Assembly (NCBI RefSeq): GCF_948948975.1
Contig: NZ_CARBVX010000009.1
Location: forward strand, 5,672 to 69,671
DNA length: 64,000 nucleotides
Direction: 5' to 3'
From: an uncultured Lactobacillus sp.
GTDB taxonomy: Bacteria > Bacillota > Bacilli > Lactobacillales > Lactobacillaceae
The stretch's first letter is position 1, and each line of letters begins with the position of its first letter. Positions 8,199-19,165 of this stretch are shown in pieces. The position numbers were made by a program, and so were the translations under genes. The notes under the pieces were generated by a model. The model was not told the origin of the DNA and did no database searches. It saw nothing but the letters and a program-made list of their open reading frames with translations.

Positions 8199-8963
8199 AT
8201 TAAGTATTCAGTTTTTATATGTGATGATGATTTACAACAGATAAAATTTATAAATGATTGTTTAGAAAAAGCTAGCATAATCTTAAGCGATGAAGAAAAA
8301 ATAGAATTTGATGTTGTAAAGAATGCTAGTAGCTATGAAGAGGCAACATCATATATTGAAAATACACATATAAGTGCCGGAATTTATTTTCTTGATATAG
8401 AGATTGGTAAAAAGTTACATGAAAAAAATGGAATTGATCTAGGTGAAGTCATTAAGGAAAAAGATAAAAAAGCCCAATTGATTTTCATTACTAGCCATGA
8501 AGATATGGCATTTTTAACGTTTGAACGAAGATTAGGCGCAATAGACTTTATTGTTAAAAGTAGTGATTTAGATAAAACCCGTGCGCGTATATTGTATGCA
8601 ATTGAAAATGCAATAGATAAAATTTCAAAGTTTGATTATATAAAAAGAAATACGTTTTCTTATCGATTTGGTCAAGAAATAAAGAATATAAGTTTAGATG
8701 ATGTGATTTACATTACAACTACGAATGTTGGTCATAAACTACAATTAGTAAAGAAGACAGGCTGGGCAGAATTTATTGGTAGTTTAAAAGATATTCCAAC
8801 AATATACAGTCAACTGGTACAAATTAGTCAATCTTGTGTGATTAATCCGCATAATGTACAAAATATTGATTTGAAAGAGAAAAAAATAATTTTTATAAAC
8901 GGAGATATTGAATACTTTTCAGTAAGAAATACTCGTAAAGTTAAAACTTTGTTTAAGATGTAG
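8199..8963 (+). CDS. LytTR-family response regulator (AgrA-like), apparent ATT start
   Basis: The 254-aa frame begins IKYSVFICDDD and has the acidic pocket at residues 9-11. The phospho-acceptor is Asp66 in YFLDIEIG, and K-S-S near residue 125 matches the switch region. The C-terminal LytTR DNA-binding domain runs from about 150 (FSYRFGQEIKNISLDDVIYI to SVRNTRKVKTLF). An in-frame TAA at 8184 closes the frame upstream, and no ATG, GTG or TTG exists before the middle of the receiver domain. AAGGAGG at 8185-8191 is spaced 7 nt from ATT at 8199, so ATT is the likely start. The next ATG (8478) would remove the phosphorylation site. It probably activates the precursor promoter. Confidence 0.75.
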   Translation: MKYSVFICDDDLQQIKFINDCLEKASIILSDEEKIEFDVVKNASSYEEATSYIENTHISAGIYFLDIEIGKKLHEKNGIDLGEVIKEKDKKAQLIFITSHEDMAFLTFERRLGAIDFIVKSSDLDKTRARILYAIENAIDKISKFDYIKRNTFSYRFGQEIKNISLDDVIYITTTNVGHKLQLVKKTGWAEFIGSLKDIPTIYSQLVQISQSCVINPHNVQNIDLKEKKIIFINGDIEYFSVRNTRKVKTLFKM

Positions 8964-9003
8964 GTTATTAGATAACTTTAATTAAAACGCAAATTGCAAT
9001 AAT

Positions 9004-10160
9004 AAATTGAACACTTTTAGTTAAGCTGCTTGATAGATTAGATCTAATTCTCTTTCAAAGATTTCATCTGGTGTATGATAGGCCAGTATCTTTCTTGGCA
9101 AAGAATTGCACCAGGTTTCAATATTAATGATGTCTTGTAAAGAATAGTTAGCTATTGCTTCTCCCTTAGGAATGAATCTGCGAATAAGACCATTGTGTCT
9201 TTCAACTGTTCCCTTATCACAAGAAGTGTAAGGATGGACATAGTAAACCAGTGTATTGGATACTTTTTCTAGGTTGGAAAGATCTGCAAACTCTGAGCCA
9301 TTATCAGTGGTAATGGTTTTAAAAATATCATTCCAATGTTCGCTGTATTGCCTTTGGAGTTCTTTAAAGGCCTGCATGACACTGACAGAAGTCTTGTCAG
9401 GAATACGAAGAATTAAAAACTCACGACTCATACGCTCAGATAAGGTTAGCAGTACCTCATCATCTTTGCTCTTATGTCCGAGAACTAAATCGCATTCCCA
9501 ATGACCGAATTCATTACGTTTATTGATCTCTTTAGGACGTTCTTCAATGCTTCTGCCAAGTTTTTTCTTATTTTTGCGAATACGATGAAGCTTAGTATTG
9601 CGTTTAAGCTTCTCTGGCAAGTCGTAATTATAAATTCCTAATAAGCCTTGATCAACGTAATTATAAAGAGTTTTGGTGCAGACAACATCGCTGCTAGCGA
9701 ATTCGCCAACAGCAGTAGCACGATTACTGCACACATCAAGCGACCAGCCATCTTTAAAAAAATGCTTGTGGACATAGCGCATGAATTGAGCTTTTCTGAG
9801 AAAGTCTGATTTGCGCCCACAATTTTTACGATGAGCTTTATATGCATCATGCCCTTGAGTAGCCTTATATTTTTTGACTTTACCATGATACAGTTTTACA
9901 GTGCCACGCTTAACCTCATAGCTGATAGTAGAAGGAGAACAGTTAAGTTCACGGGCAATTGCACGCAAAGAATAGCCATCTTTCAAACGCAATTGAATAA
10001 TAACTCGCTCTTCAAATGATAAATGCTTGCCTTTAACGTGCTGGTTCATGGTAGAATGTAAAGAGTCCATTTTGACCTCCAATAGAAAGTTTTTGTGGTT
10101 ATTAACATTCTATCAAACAGGTCCGAATGGACTTTTTATTTTTTATCAAGTGTTCAATTT
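9004..10160 (-). mobile_element. IS30-family insertion sequence
   Basis: The element is 1157 bp with terminal inverted repeats AAATTGAACACTT (9004-9016) and AAGTGTTCAATTT (10148-10160), a perfect 13-bp pair. It is flanked by a 3-bp AAT target duplication (9001-9003 and 10161-10163). It carries one intact minus-strand transposase and so could be active. It lies 40 bp after the response regulator stop and separates that gene from the terminator-like hairpin at 10216. Confidence 0.85.
9021..10070 (-). CDS. IS30-family transposase
   Basis: This 349-aa DDE transposase starts with a helix-turn-helix region (LSFEERVIIQLRLKDGYSLRAIARELNCSPSTISYEV). The catalytic core shows W-E-C-D-L-V-LG, then TTDNGSEF, then KGTVERHNGLIRRFIPKG with the final Glu, in the order expected for IS30. 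The start is the ATG at 10070 preceded by GGAGGTC; a TTG at 10082 overlaps that ribosome binding site. The gene is full length and shows no damage. Confidence 0.9.
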   Translation of the reverse strand: MDSLHSTMNQHVKGKHLSFEERVIIQLRLKDGYSLRAIARELNCSPSTISYEVKRGTVKLYHGKVKKYKATQGHDAYKAHRKNCGRKSDFLRKAQFMRYVHKHFFKDGWSLDVCSNRATAVGEFASSDVVCTKTLYNYVDQGLLGIYNYDLPEKLKRNTKLHRIRKNKKKLGRSIEERPKEINKRNEFGHWECDLVLGHKSKDDEVLLTLSERMSREFLILRIPDKTSVSVMQAFKELQRQYSEHWNDIFKTITTDNGSEFADLSNLEKVSNTLVYYVHPYTSCDKGTVERHNGLIRRFIPKGEAIANYSLQDIINIETWCNSLPRKILAYHTPDEIFERELDLIYQAA

Positions 10161-10215
10161 AATTTTACAATCAGCGACTTTAATTAAAAATGCAATATTT
10201 AAATATATCATGAGT

Positions 10216-10253
10216 AGTCTTGGGTACAGGAGATATCCCTAAGACTATTTTTT
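10216..10253 (+). terminator. Hairpin with T tract, probable displaced terminator of the regulator gene
   Basis: AGTCTT-GGG pairs with CCC-TAAGACT, with a one-base bulge, and is followed by six T. It lies on the far side of the IS30 element from the response regulator. Before IS insertion it would have been close to the regulator stop codon. Its T tract is the first part of the right copy of the 25-bp repeat. Confidence 0.6.
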
Positions 10254-10272
10254 GTTATTTTTTATAAAAAAT
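10248..10272 (+). repeat. 25-bp direct repeat, right boundary of lanthipeptide island
   Basis: This is identical to 1617-1641 in sequence and orientation. It lies between the terminator-like hairpin and the promoter region of the flavoprotein gene at 10347. Confidence 0.6.
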
Positions 10273-10346
10273 CCAAGTGCTAATAATAACGATTTCATAT
10301 ATTTTTTTGATAAACTGAAAATGAAAGAAAGATATGAGGCAATGTT

Positions 10347-11681
10347 ATGAAAAAATATGATTATATAATTTTAGGAACAGGTCCTGCTGCATATCAATTA
10401 ATTAAGCTCTTGGCTACACAACATAAATCTATTTTGGTTGTAGAAAGCGGCTTATTTGGTGGAACTTGTCCCAACGTTGGATGTGAACCGAAAATATATC
10501 TAGACGGTGCTGTTCAAGCAATCTTATCTAGTCGTCAATTTGAGAAAGAGGGGATAATATCTCAAATTGGAAAACTAAATTGGTCCCAGTTAATGAAGGA
10601 AAAGAAAGAAAGATTTGCTAGCTGGCCAAATGAAACAAGAAAGAACATTAGTAAAATCAGTGATGTAATTAGCGGGAGTGCCCATTTTGTTGATCGACAA
10701 ACAATTGAAGTAAATAGACAATATTTCCAGGGAAATAGAATTATAATTGCAACTGGAAGGAGACCCCATGAACTCTCGATTCCAGGGGCGAAGTTCTTAC
10801 ATGATAGTTCCGATGTTCTCTCTTTAAATAAGCTTCCAGAGCATGTTACGTTTATTGGCGGTGGATATGTAGCAATGGAATTAGCGACGTTTTTAGCTGC
10901 TGGGGGTAGTCAAGTAACTATTTTAGTGCGAGGAGATCGAGTATTACGGCATTTTTATCAAAAATATAGTCGTGAATTGGTTGTAAAAATGAAAGAGCGA
11001 GGAATCCAATTTAAGTTTGAAACGGAACCAACTCGTATTACGCAATTAAGTGATAAGTATGTTGTTGAATTAAATCAAGATGGACCAATGATAACGGACT
11101 ATGTAGTAAATGCTAGTGGACGTACCCCAAATATTGAAAAGCTAGATCTATCAGCCGCTCAAATTGATTATTCAACTAGAGGCATTGACGTAGACCGTCA
11201 TCTTCAAACAAATGTTAATAATATTTATGCTATTGGAGATGTTACGAGCCAAGACATACCAAATTTAACTCCTGTAGCAGAATTTCAAGCACAATACCTC
11301 TTTAATTCTCTTGAAAAGGGGCTTACTCAACCAATTAACTATCCGGCTATTGGGACGGGAGTATTTGCTTTTCCGCAACTAGCTCAAGCTGGAATCAATC
11401 CTGATAGTGTTCTTGAAGATGGAGATAATTTTGAAATTAGAGAATACGAACTAAGCCAAAGTAGTTTATATGCTGGTCAAAAAGAAAAAGGTTTATTAAC
11501 TGTAGTTTATGATAAGACTAATTATATTGTTGGAGTTAGTGAGATAAGTACTAGCGCAATTAATGATATAAATTACTTTATTCCAATTATTGGGTTAAGA
11601 ATTAATAAAAATGAATGGCATCGAAATGTCTTGCCAATTTATCCTGCATTGGCCGATAAAATTGAAGGAATTCTGAGATAG
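10347..11681 (+). CDS. Pyridine nucleotide-disulfide oxidoreductase, glutathione-reductase-like
   Basis: This 444-aa FAD/NAD(P) flavoenzyme has an N-terminal FAD site LGTGPAAYQLIKLL. The redox-active disulfide GGTCPNVGCEPK lies at about residues 42-53. The second dinucleotide site is FIGGGYVAMELATF, and the FAD site NIYAIGDVTSQ is near 296. The usual His-Pro of the C-terminal H-P-T-x-x-E catalytic dyad reads Y-P-A-L-A-D-K-I-E, so the general-base His appears to be Tyr. It could reduce glutathione, another low-molecular-weight disulfide or a metal, and the substrate cannot be told from sequence. It has its own terminator. Confidence 0.8.
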   Translation: MKKYDYIILGTGPAAYQLIKLLATQHKSILVVESGLFGGTCPNVGCEPKIYLDGAVQAILSSRQFEKEGIISQIGKLNWSQLMKEKKERFASWPNETRKNISKISDVISGSAHFVDRQTIEVNRQYFQGNRIIIATGRRPHELSIPGAKFLHDSSDVLSLNKLPEHVTFIGGGYVAMELATFLAAGGSQVTILVRGDRVLRHFYQKYSRELVVKMKERGIQFKFETEPTRITQLSDKYVVELNQDGPMITDYVVNASGRTPNIEKLDLSAAQIDYSTRGIDVDRHLQTNVNNIYAIGDVTSQDIPNLTPVAEFQAQYLFNSLEKGLTQPINYPAIGTGVFAFPQLAQAGINPDSVLEDGDNFEIREYELSQSSLYAGQKEKGLLTVVYDKTNYIVGVSEISTSAINDINYFIPIIGLRINKNEWHRNVLPIYPALADKIEGILR

Positions 11682-11707
11682 AAAAAAGCACCGTAAGGTG
11701 CTTTTTT
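11682..11707 (+). terminator. Bidirectional terminator between oxidoreductase gene and guaB
   Basis: The perfect 11-bp stem AAAAAAGCACC/GGTGCTTTTTT has a 4-nt GTAA loop. It has T tracts on both strands, so it serves the plus-strand gene ending at 11681 and the minus-strand guaB ending at 11724. Confidence 0.85.
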
Positions 11708-11723
11708 ATTACAAATCTAAATT

Positions 11724-12893
<1,170 letters not shown>

Positions 12894-12951
12894 TTAGAAG
12901 CAACGTTTTAATATTAAATTAGCTAAACTTTACTCAAATATGTGATAGAAG

Positions 12952-13527
12952 TCAATTAGAAATTTGATTTAATTTTTGAACAATTAATTTTGCTAAGAGC
13001 TCATAACCCTTAACGCCAAAATGGAGTCCATCATTCTTTTTGCCATTGAAAATTTCTGGGAAATCTTTGTTTGCCTGCATCTTACTTGCCAGATCAATAA
13101 ACGAAAATTTATATTCATTTGCAACACGTTTGATTATGTTGCTATATTGCTGCACTAAAAGGTTGTTTCGTACTTTTTGCTTATTTTCATCAACTGCAGG
13201 TGGGGTAACAAAGATAGCCTTTCCTGGATAATAAAGCCAAATAATGCTAGAAGCGATTAATTTTAGATTATCTTCAAATTGTTGCAAGGAGACTTGCTTG
13301 TGTACTGCTAAGTCATTAGTGCCAACTAAAATGATCAGATAATCGCATTTTGGCTGATTGAATACCAAATTGGGTAAAGAGAGGGCAAGACCACCAGAAT
13401 TAATTCCCGAGATAGCTGTATTGTAAATCTGATACGGATTTAGTTTTTGTAATTGAAAGTTAATTTCTGGGATAGAGTGGTTTTCTGAACGGGCGATTAT
13501 ACTGTCGCCGGTAAGAAGTAACTTCAT
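12952..13527 (-). CDS. SGNH/GDSL-family hydrolase
   Basis: This 191-aa protein shows the four SGNH blocks. These are GDSI near residue 7 (nucleophile Ser), a Gly in SGINSGG, GTNDLAV near 68, and the C-terminal DGLHFGVKGY with the Asp/His pair. There is no signal peptide, so it is cytoplasmic. Substrates of this family are esters of lipids or acylated sugars and cannot be resolved here. It lies in the same direction as ldhD upstream, but the terminator at 13549-13583 separates the two. Confidence 0.8.
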   Translation of the reverse strand: MKLLLTGDSIIARSENHSIPEINFQLQKLNPYQIYNTAISGINSGGLALSLPNLVFNQPKCDYLIILVGTNDLAVHKQVSLQQFEDNLKLIASSIIWLYYPGKAIFVTPPAVDENKQKVRNNLLVQQYSNIIKRVANEYKFSFIDLASKMQANKDFPEIFNGKKNDGLHFGVKGYELLAKLIVQKLNQISN

Positions 13528-13548
13528 ATAAAAAATCCTTTAGGGTAG

Positions 13549-13583
13549 AAAAAAGACCTTGAGATTTTCTCAAGATCTTTTTG
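13549..13583 (-). terminator. Terminator of ldhD
   Basis: The inverted repeat AAAAAGACCTTGAGA/TCTCAAGATCTTTTT has a 3-nt loop and T tracts on both sides. It lies just after the ldhD stop on the minus strand. Confidence 0.8.
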
Positions 13584-13601
13584 ATTATCATAATTTGATT
13601 T

Positions 13602-14618
<1,017 letters not shown>

Positions 14619-14873
14619 TTAAACCTCCGTCAAAATTAATAGTATGACCGTCTTTTATTATACACTTGACTTTGTTAATAAAAACACAAAATCTAATTTT
14701 TTTGAAACTTCTTTTGAAGATGTTTCATGTGAAACTGTTAATGTTATAAAAAAATATTTTTTCTTTTGCTTATCAATATAGGGTGCCTTATGATAATCAT
14801 TAGGGAAAAAGAGCAATAAGTAAGCTACTAATATGTTATTAAAATTTGATCAAGATAGATGAGGGAATAAGTA

Positions 14874-17504
14874 ATGTCAGTTGTTGTTAAATATGTAGAC
14901 TTAGACGATAATTTGGTGGAGCTTGCAAATTCAGGAGAGTTAGAAGGAAAAGTAGGAGAAAGAATAGAGTACAGTACAGCAGATGAGATAAGAAAATTGC
15001 TAGCTGCTGGTTATGTACTAATTAATAACCCTTTTGATTCAAATGGTGAAGTGAATTTCTTTAATGAAGATTCTCAAGAATTCACGCTTACTTTTAAACA
15101 TGGTAAAGAAGAAATAACTGCCAAAAATTTAAAGTATGGTTGTCATCTAGAGGATGTTCAAATGAAAGGTGAGCAAGTAGTTCACTATCTTGGACTTGAA
15201 AAAAATATTCCTGATAAGGTTACCGAAATTGCTTTTAATAGAAAGATTATTTATGACAAAGTTACTAAGCAAAAATTATTAACTAATACCTGGCAACCAG
15301 AAAAGTACACCTTTCCTTTAGTTGCAAGTCCTACTTTTATGAACTATACACCTGATAAAGCAGTAATTGGCGGAGAAGAAGCAACCTTTCAAAAACCAAA
15401 GCATGAATATGTGGTCACTTATTTACCTAATAAGAAAAATGCCAGGAGACAGAAAGCTGAAATAAAATTTATTGACGTTGACGATAACAACAAGGAATTA
15501 GCTACTTCTGGCGAATTAAAAGGTAAGCCTGGAAAAGAAATAGCTTATGATACCGCAGAGGTTTTGAAAAATTTAACAACTAAGGGATATGAAGTTGTTA
15601 CGAATGATTTTGATTCTGAGGAACAGAAGCCTGTTTTTGGAAATAGTAGAGATTATGTTCAAATCTTTTTTGTAGTTTTAAAGCATAAAAAACAAGTTGT
15701 TAACTCTGAAAATCCATTTTCAGGAATTGATACAAGTTTGTATGAAAAAGAAGTTCATCGAACGATTAGTTTTTCAGGAGTAGAAGATAAAAAGCTCAAT
15801 GATGTAGTTCAAACAGCTCTTTTAAAACGCGACTTAACAATTGATCTCGTAACTAAAAAAATTATTTCGGGCGAATACACAAGTCAATGGCAGAGTAGTG
15901 AAACCTACCCTTCAGTATCTGTATCTATAGTTTCAGGATATCATACTAGGATTCGTGAAGTAGTAGCTTCACCAGTAGAAAAACAAGATTTAACTGAAGA
16001 AGTTAAATACTATCCAAATGGATATTTGATTCCTGTTGATGTAAATCACAATGAATTTTCAGAAATAAACAAAAAGCAACTAATTACTAATTCAATTGAT
16101 TCAACTAAGGTGGTTTTACCTGAATTAGACCTAGAAAATATTGTCTTAAAACAAATTAAAGAAGTAAAAATTGCAGATCCGAGTCGTAATTATGAGATTC
16201 CATATTTACTAGTTCATAAATATGTTGCTGTTGATGAAAAAAATCCCCAAGAAACAGTAAGCCCCGCATATTACCGTCGAATTGTTACAGCCCGAGTTCA
16301 TTATCAAGGAGCTGGAGACCAGACTCCTCCAGATGCTGAACAAACAGTGCGCTGGACAAGAACAATTACTTATGATGAAGTAAGTAAAGAAATTATTGAG
16401 AACGGGATGTATACGACCGACTGGGTAGCTGATAAAGATATTTTTGAAGCAACTCCTACACCTGTAATTAAGGGCTTCGCCGCAAATATTGGCTTAATTG
16501 GCGAACACCCAGTTACGGAAACTGACTTAATGGCTACAATTACCTATACTCCGCTTGGAAAGATGATTCCGGTTGATGAGCATGGAAATGAAATTAAAAA
16601 TGCTATGCACCCAACATACGTTAATGATCCATATGATCCTGTGCGTGTCCTCTTTACTGAAGAAGTACCAGAAGTGCCAGGATATGCACCAGTTAAAAAT
16701 ACAATTTCTGTCAATGATCCTTTTACGGATATTAAGGTGTCCTATACTTTAAAGCCACGCTATATCCCTGTGAATAGCGAACATCCTTATCGTCCGATTA
16801 AGCCAACTTTGTATAGTGTCCCAGTTAAGGAAATAATTAAATATCAGGGAGCTGGAGACCAGACGCCAATTACTAGAATTCAGGGTGCTAATTGGACAAG
16901 AACATTGACGGTTGATGAGAATACGGGTGAATTAGTAGATGCAGGTAAATATACAACCGGGTGGCTGGTAGACAAGAAGCAATATATAGCAGTAAAAACA
17001 CCAATTATTGATGGCTATCATGCAGATAAAAATATAATCGATGAAGAAAAAGTAAAAAAAGCCGATCTAAACTTCACGGTAACTTATAAAGCTAATGGGC
17101 GGATAGTACCAGTTGATGCAAAAGGGAATGTTTTAAATGGTGTAGAACAGCCACCATATGTAACCGATCCAAGCGATGCAACTAAGGTGATTAAAACACA
17201 AGGTGTACCGAGAATTATGAATTATATTCCAGATCGAGCAACAATTACCGTAAAAGATGCTAGCAAAAATACACTGGTTAAATATTATACTTTTGATGAG
17301 ATGAGTGAAGTAAAAGTAGAATCTAAAAAAATAGAGCAAGAAAAAAGCAAAGATATAAAACCACAAAAGAAAGTGGAAGAAAAAGGTGCAAAGGAGGAAG
17401 AGCAGAAAGCGGAGATGGCTTCTAAGACAGAATCTACACAGGTAGATGGACAAAATGAACAAGAGCGTAAAGTATTAAAGCACATTTTTCCATGGATGAA
17501 ATAG
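14874..17504 (+). CDS. Mub/MucBP-repeat protein without signal peptide or LPXTG anchor
   Basis: This 876-aa protein is built of repeats. Two Mub-B2-like units begin VKYVDLDDNLVELANSGEL (about residue 5) and IKFIDVDDNNKELATSGEL (about 201). Two later units share YQGAGDQTP and W-T-R-T-[IL]-T (about 481 and 660). PVD-G and P-DAT-type motifs between them also fit mucus-binding repeats. The C-terminus is a charged Lys/Glu tail ending FPWMK, with no LPXTG, transmembrane segment or lysin motif. The N-terminus (MSVVVKYVDLDD) starts inside a domain with no signal peptide, although a GATGAGGGA ribosome binding site is present. It may be a truncated adhesin or be released by lysis. Secretion is not supported by the sequence. 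Confidence 0.7.
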   Translation: MSVVVKYVDLDDNLVELANSGELEGKVGERIEYSTADEIRKLLAAGYVLINNPFDSNGEVNFFNEDSQEFTLTFKHGKEEITAKNLKYGCHLEDVQMKGEQVVHYLGLEKNIPDKVTEIAFNRKIIYDKVTKQKLLTNTWQPEKYTFPLVASPTFMNYTPDKAVIGGEEATFQKPKHEYVVTYLPNKKNARRQKAEIKFIDVDDNNKELATSGELKGKPGKEIAYDTAEVLKNLTTKGYEVVTNDFDSEEQKPVFGNSRDYVQIFFVVLKHKKQVVNSENPFSGIDTSLYEKEVHRTISFSGVEDKKLNDVVQTALLKRDLTIDLVTKKIISGEYTSQWQSSETYPSVSVSIVSGYHTRIREVVASPVEKQDLTEEVKYYPNGYLIPVDVNHNEFSEINKKQLITNSIDSTKVVLPELDLENIVLKQIKEVKIADPSRNYEIPYLLVHKYVAVDEKNPQETVSPAYYRRIVTARVHYQGAGDQTPPDAEQTVRWTRTITYDEVSKEIIENGMYTTDWVADKDIFEATPTPVIKGFAANIGLIGEHPVTETDLMATITYTPLGKMIPVDEHGNEIKNAMHPTYVNDPYDPVRVLFTEEVPEVPGYAPVKNTISVNDPFTDIKVSYTLKPRYIPVNSEHPYRPIKPTLYSVPVKEIIKYQGAGDQTPITRIQGANWTRTLTVDENTGELVDAGKYTTGWLVDKKQYIAVKTPIIDGYHADKNIIDEEKVKKADLNFTVTYKANGRIVPVDAKGNVLNGVEQPPYVTDPSDATKVIKTQGVPRIMNYIPDRATITVKDASKNTLVKYYTFDEMSEVKVESKKIEQEKSKDIKPQKKVEEKGAKEEEQKAEMASKTESTQVDGQNEQERKVLKHIFPWMK

Positions 17505-17514
17505 AAGATAGAGG

Positions 17515-17547
17515 AGCTAGATTTGATTAAGCAAATCTGGCTTTTTT
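17515..17547 (+). terminator. Terminator after the Mub-repeat gene
   Basis: AGCTAGATTTG pairs with CAAATCTGGCT (one G-U) around a 6-nt loop, followed by a T tract. Confidence 0.85.
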
Positions 17548-17625
17548 ATTTTCAAAGTTTTTAGACCAATTTTGAGGAAGAAGTGTATAATTAATTTTCG
17601 AAAAAACTTTTTCGGAGGAAAAATT

Positions 17626-19059
17626 GTGTCTGATAAAAGCGAGTCTTTGACCAAATTAGAAGAAGACGAAAAGTATAATCGGTTAACAGCATTGAAGTTA
17701 TTCGCCATGACTTCATCAATGGTTATCTCAGTTAATGAGTTGGCTCCATTTGGAAAAACTGGTCCAACAGCAGTTTTTTATTTGCTATTAGCAGGCTTAA
17801 TATGGTTTGTACCAATTACGCAAATGGCAGGAGAAATGGCTTCAGTTGACGGCTGGGATAAGGGTGGAATTTTTACTTGGGTAAAAGGGTCCTTAGGAGA
17901 TCGAGCTGGCTGGACAGCTATGTTTTACCAATGGATTCACATTACTGTTGGGATGAATACAATGATGTACGTAATTATTGGTGCCGTATCTATTACCTTT
18001 GATACTCCTTGGTTTAACACTACACCAAGTATTAGATTTCTATTGATGATGATAATTATCTGGTCAATTACTCTTGTCGAAATGGTAGGAGTTAAGAAAA
18101 TAGGCCATATTGCAGAGTGGTTATTTGGACTTGGAATAGCTTTACCGGTAATCTTGTTAATTATTACCTTCTTTGTATATCTCTTCCAAGGACGTCCCCT
18201 ATATATGCATCTAAGCTTAAATAATATTTTTCCACATCATTTAACTGGGGCTACCTTAGTGGCTTTTGTGCCATTCGTGTTGGCGTTTTGTGGTGGGGAA
18301 GCATCTGCTCCGCATGCAAAATATCTAGAAAATCCTAAAAAGTATTCGACTGTTATGCTTGCTTTAGCTGTGACTGCCATTTCTTTTGACTTACTTGGTA
18401 GTACCGCAATTGGAATGACAATTCCTAAAGATCAAATTCAAAATTCAACTGGTTTTGTCTATGCCTTTGGAAAAATTTTGGATTCAATTGGCTTACCAGG
18501 TGATATTATTAAAAAGTTTATCGGTGTGTTACTGGCAGCTGGTATTATTGGAGAACTTGGAAATTGGCTTGCTGGTCCTAGTCAGGGTATGTTTGAAGCT
18601 GCTAAAGAAGGCTATATGCCTAAATTTTTCGCTAAATCTACTAATCGTGATGTACCGATGCGGTTGATTGTTTTACAGACTTTGATTGTAACTGCATCTG
18701 CAATTTTAATTACTTTCACTAGTGGTAAGAACTCTGATTTTGCTTTTAATGTTTCTTTAGCTGCTACCACTGCTCAGTACTTGATGGTCTACATTTTAAT
18801 GTTGATCTCCTATATTGTTTTAAAAGTAAAACATGGGAATTTAAAACGCAGTTATTATATGGCAAAGAGTAAAACTTTAGGAGTAATAATTGCAATTATT
18901 GCCCTGGTAATAACTGTGGTAGCTTTCTTTATTTCCTTTATTCCTGCACAAGGAACACCAGCTGAATTAAGAGGTGTTTATGTTTGGACGATGATTGGTC
19001 TGTGCCTAATAGTTACGATTTTGCCATTGATTATCTATCACTACCATTACAAATTTTAA
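17626..19059 (+). CDS. APC-family amino acid permease (YjeM/GadC-like)
   Basis: This 477-aa membrane protein has about 12 helices. The start AMTSSMVISVNELAPFGKTGPTAVFYLLLAG and the GGEASAPHAKYLENPKKY loop match the glutamate:GABA antiporter-like branch of the APC superfamily. I chose the GTG at 17626 because CGGAGGAAAAATT precedes it; an upstream in-frame ATG at 17572 lies before the probable -10 TATAAT (17586-17591). The substrate is an amino acid or amine but is not resolved. No decarboxylase gene lies beside it, so a decarboxylation-antiport role has no context support. Confidence 0.8.
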   Translation: MSDKSESLTKLEEDEKYNRLTALKLFAMTSSMVISVNELAPFGKTGPTAVFYLLLAGLIWFVPITQMAGEMASVDGWDKGGIFTWVKGSLGDRAGWTAMFYQWIHITVGMNTMMYVIIGAVSITFDTPWFNTTPSIRFLLMMIIIWSITLVEMVGVKKIGHIAEWLFGLGIALPVILLIITFFVYLFQGRPLYMHLSLNNIFPHHLTGATLVAFVPFVLAFCGGEASAPHAKYLENPKKYSTVMLALAVTAISFDLLGSTAIGMTIPKDQIQNSTGFVYAFGKILDSIGLPGDIIKKFIGVLLAAGIIGELGNWLAGPSQGMFEAAKEGYMPKFFAKSTNRDVPMRLIVLQTLIVTASAILITFTSGKNSDFAFNVSLAATTAQYLMVYILMLISYIVLKVKHGNLKRSYYMAKSKTLGVIIAIIALVITVVAFFISFIPAQGTPAELRGVYVWTMIGLCLIVTILPLIIYHYHYKF

Positions 19060-19165
19060 TAGAATGAATAAAATTATAAGAATTATTAATAAATCGAATT
19101 TTTTACTTGTAAAAAATTACAAACCATATTAAATTAGGATTGTATTCAAGTTAAAAGTGTAAAGC

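Noticed and set aside
8478-8963. Response regulator starting at the ATG at 8478
   Set aside because: It would remove the receiver domain with the phospho-Asp; the ATT start with a strong Shine-Dalgarno gives a complete protein.
9256-9504. Plus-strand frames inside the IS30 transposase
   Set aside because: They are antisense shadows of the transposase without ribosome binding sites.
17133-17485. Minus-strand frames within the Mub-repeat gene tail
   Set aside because: Repetitive Lys/Glu codons give open antisense frames; the translations look like low-complexity noise.
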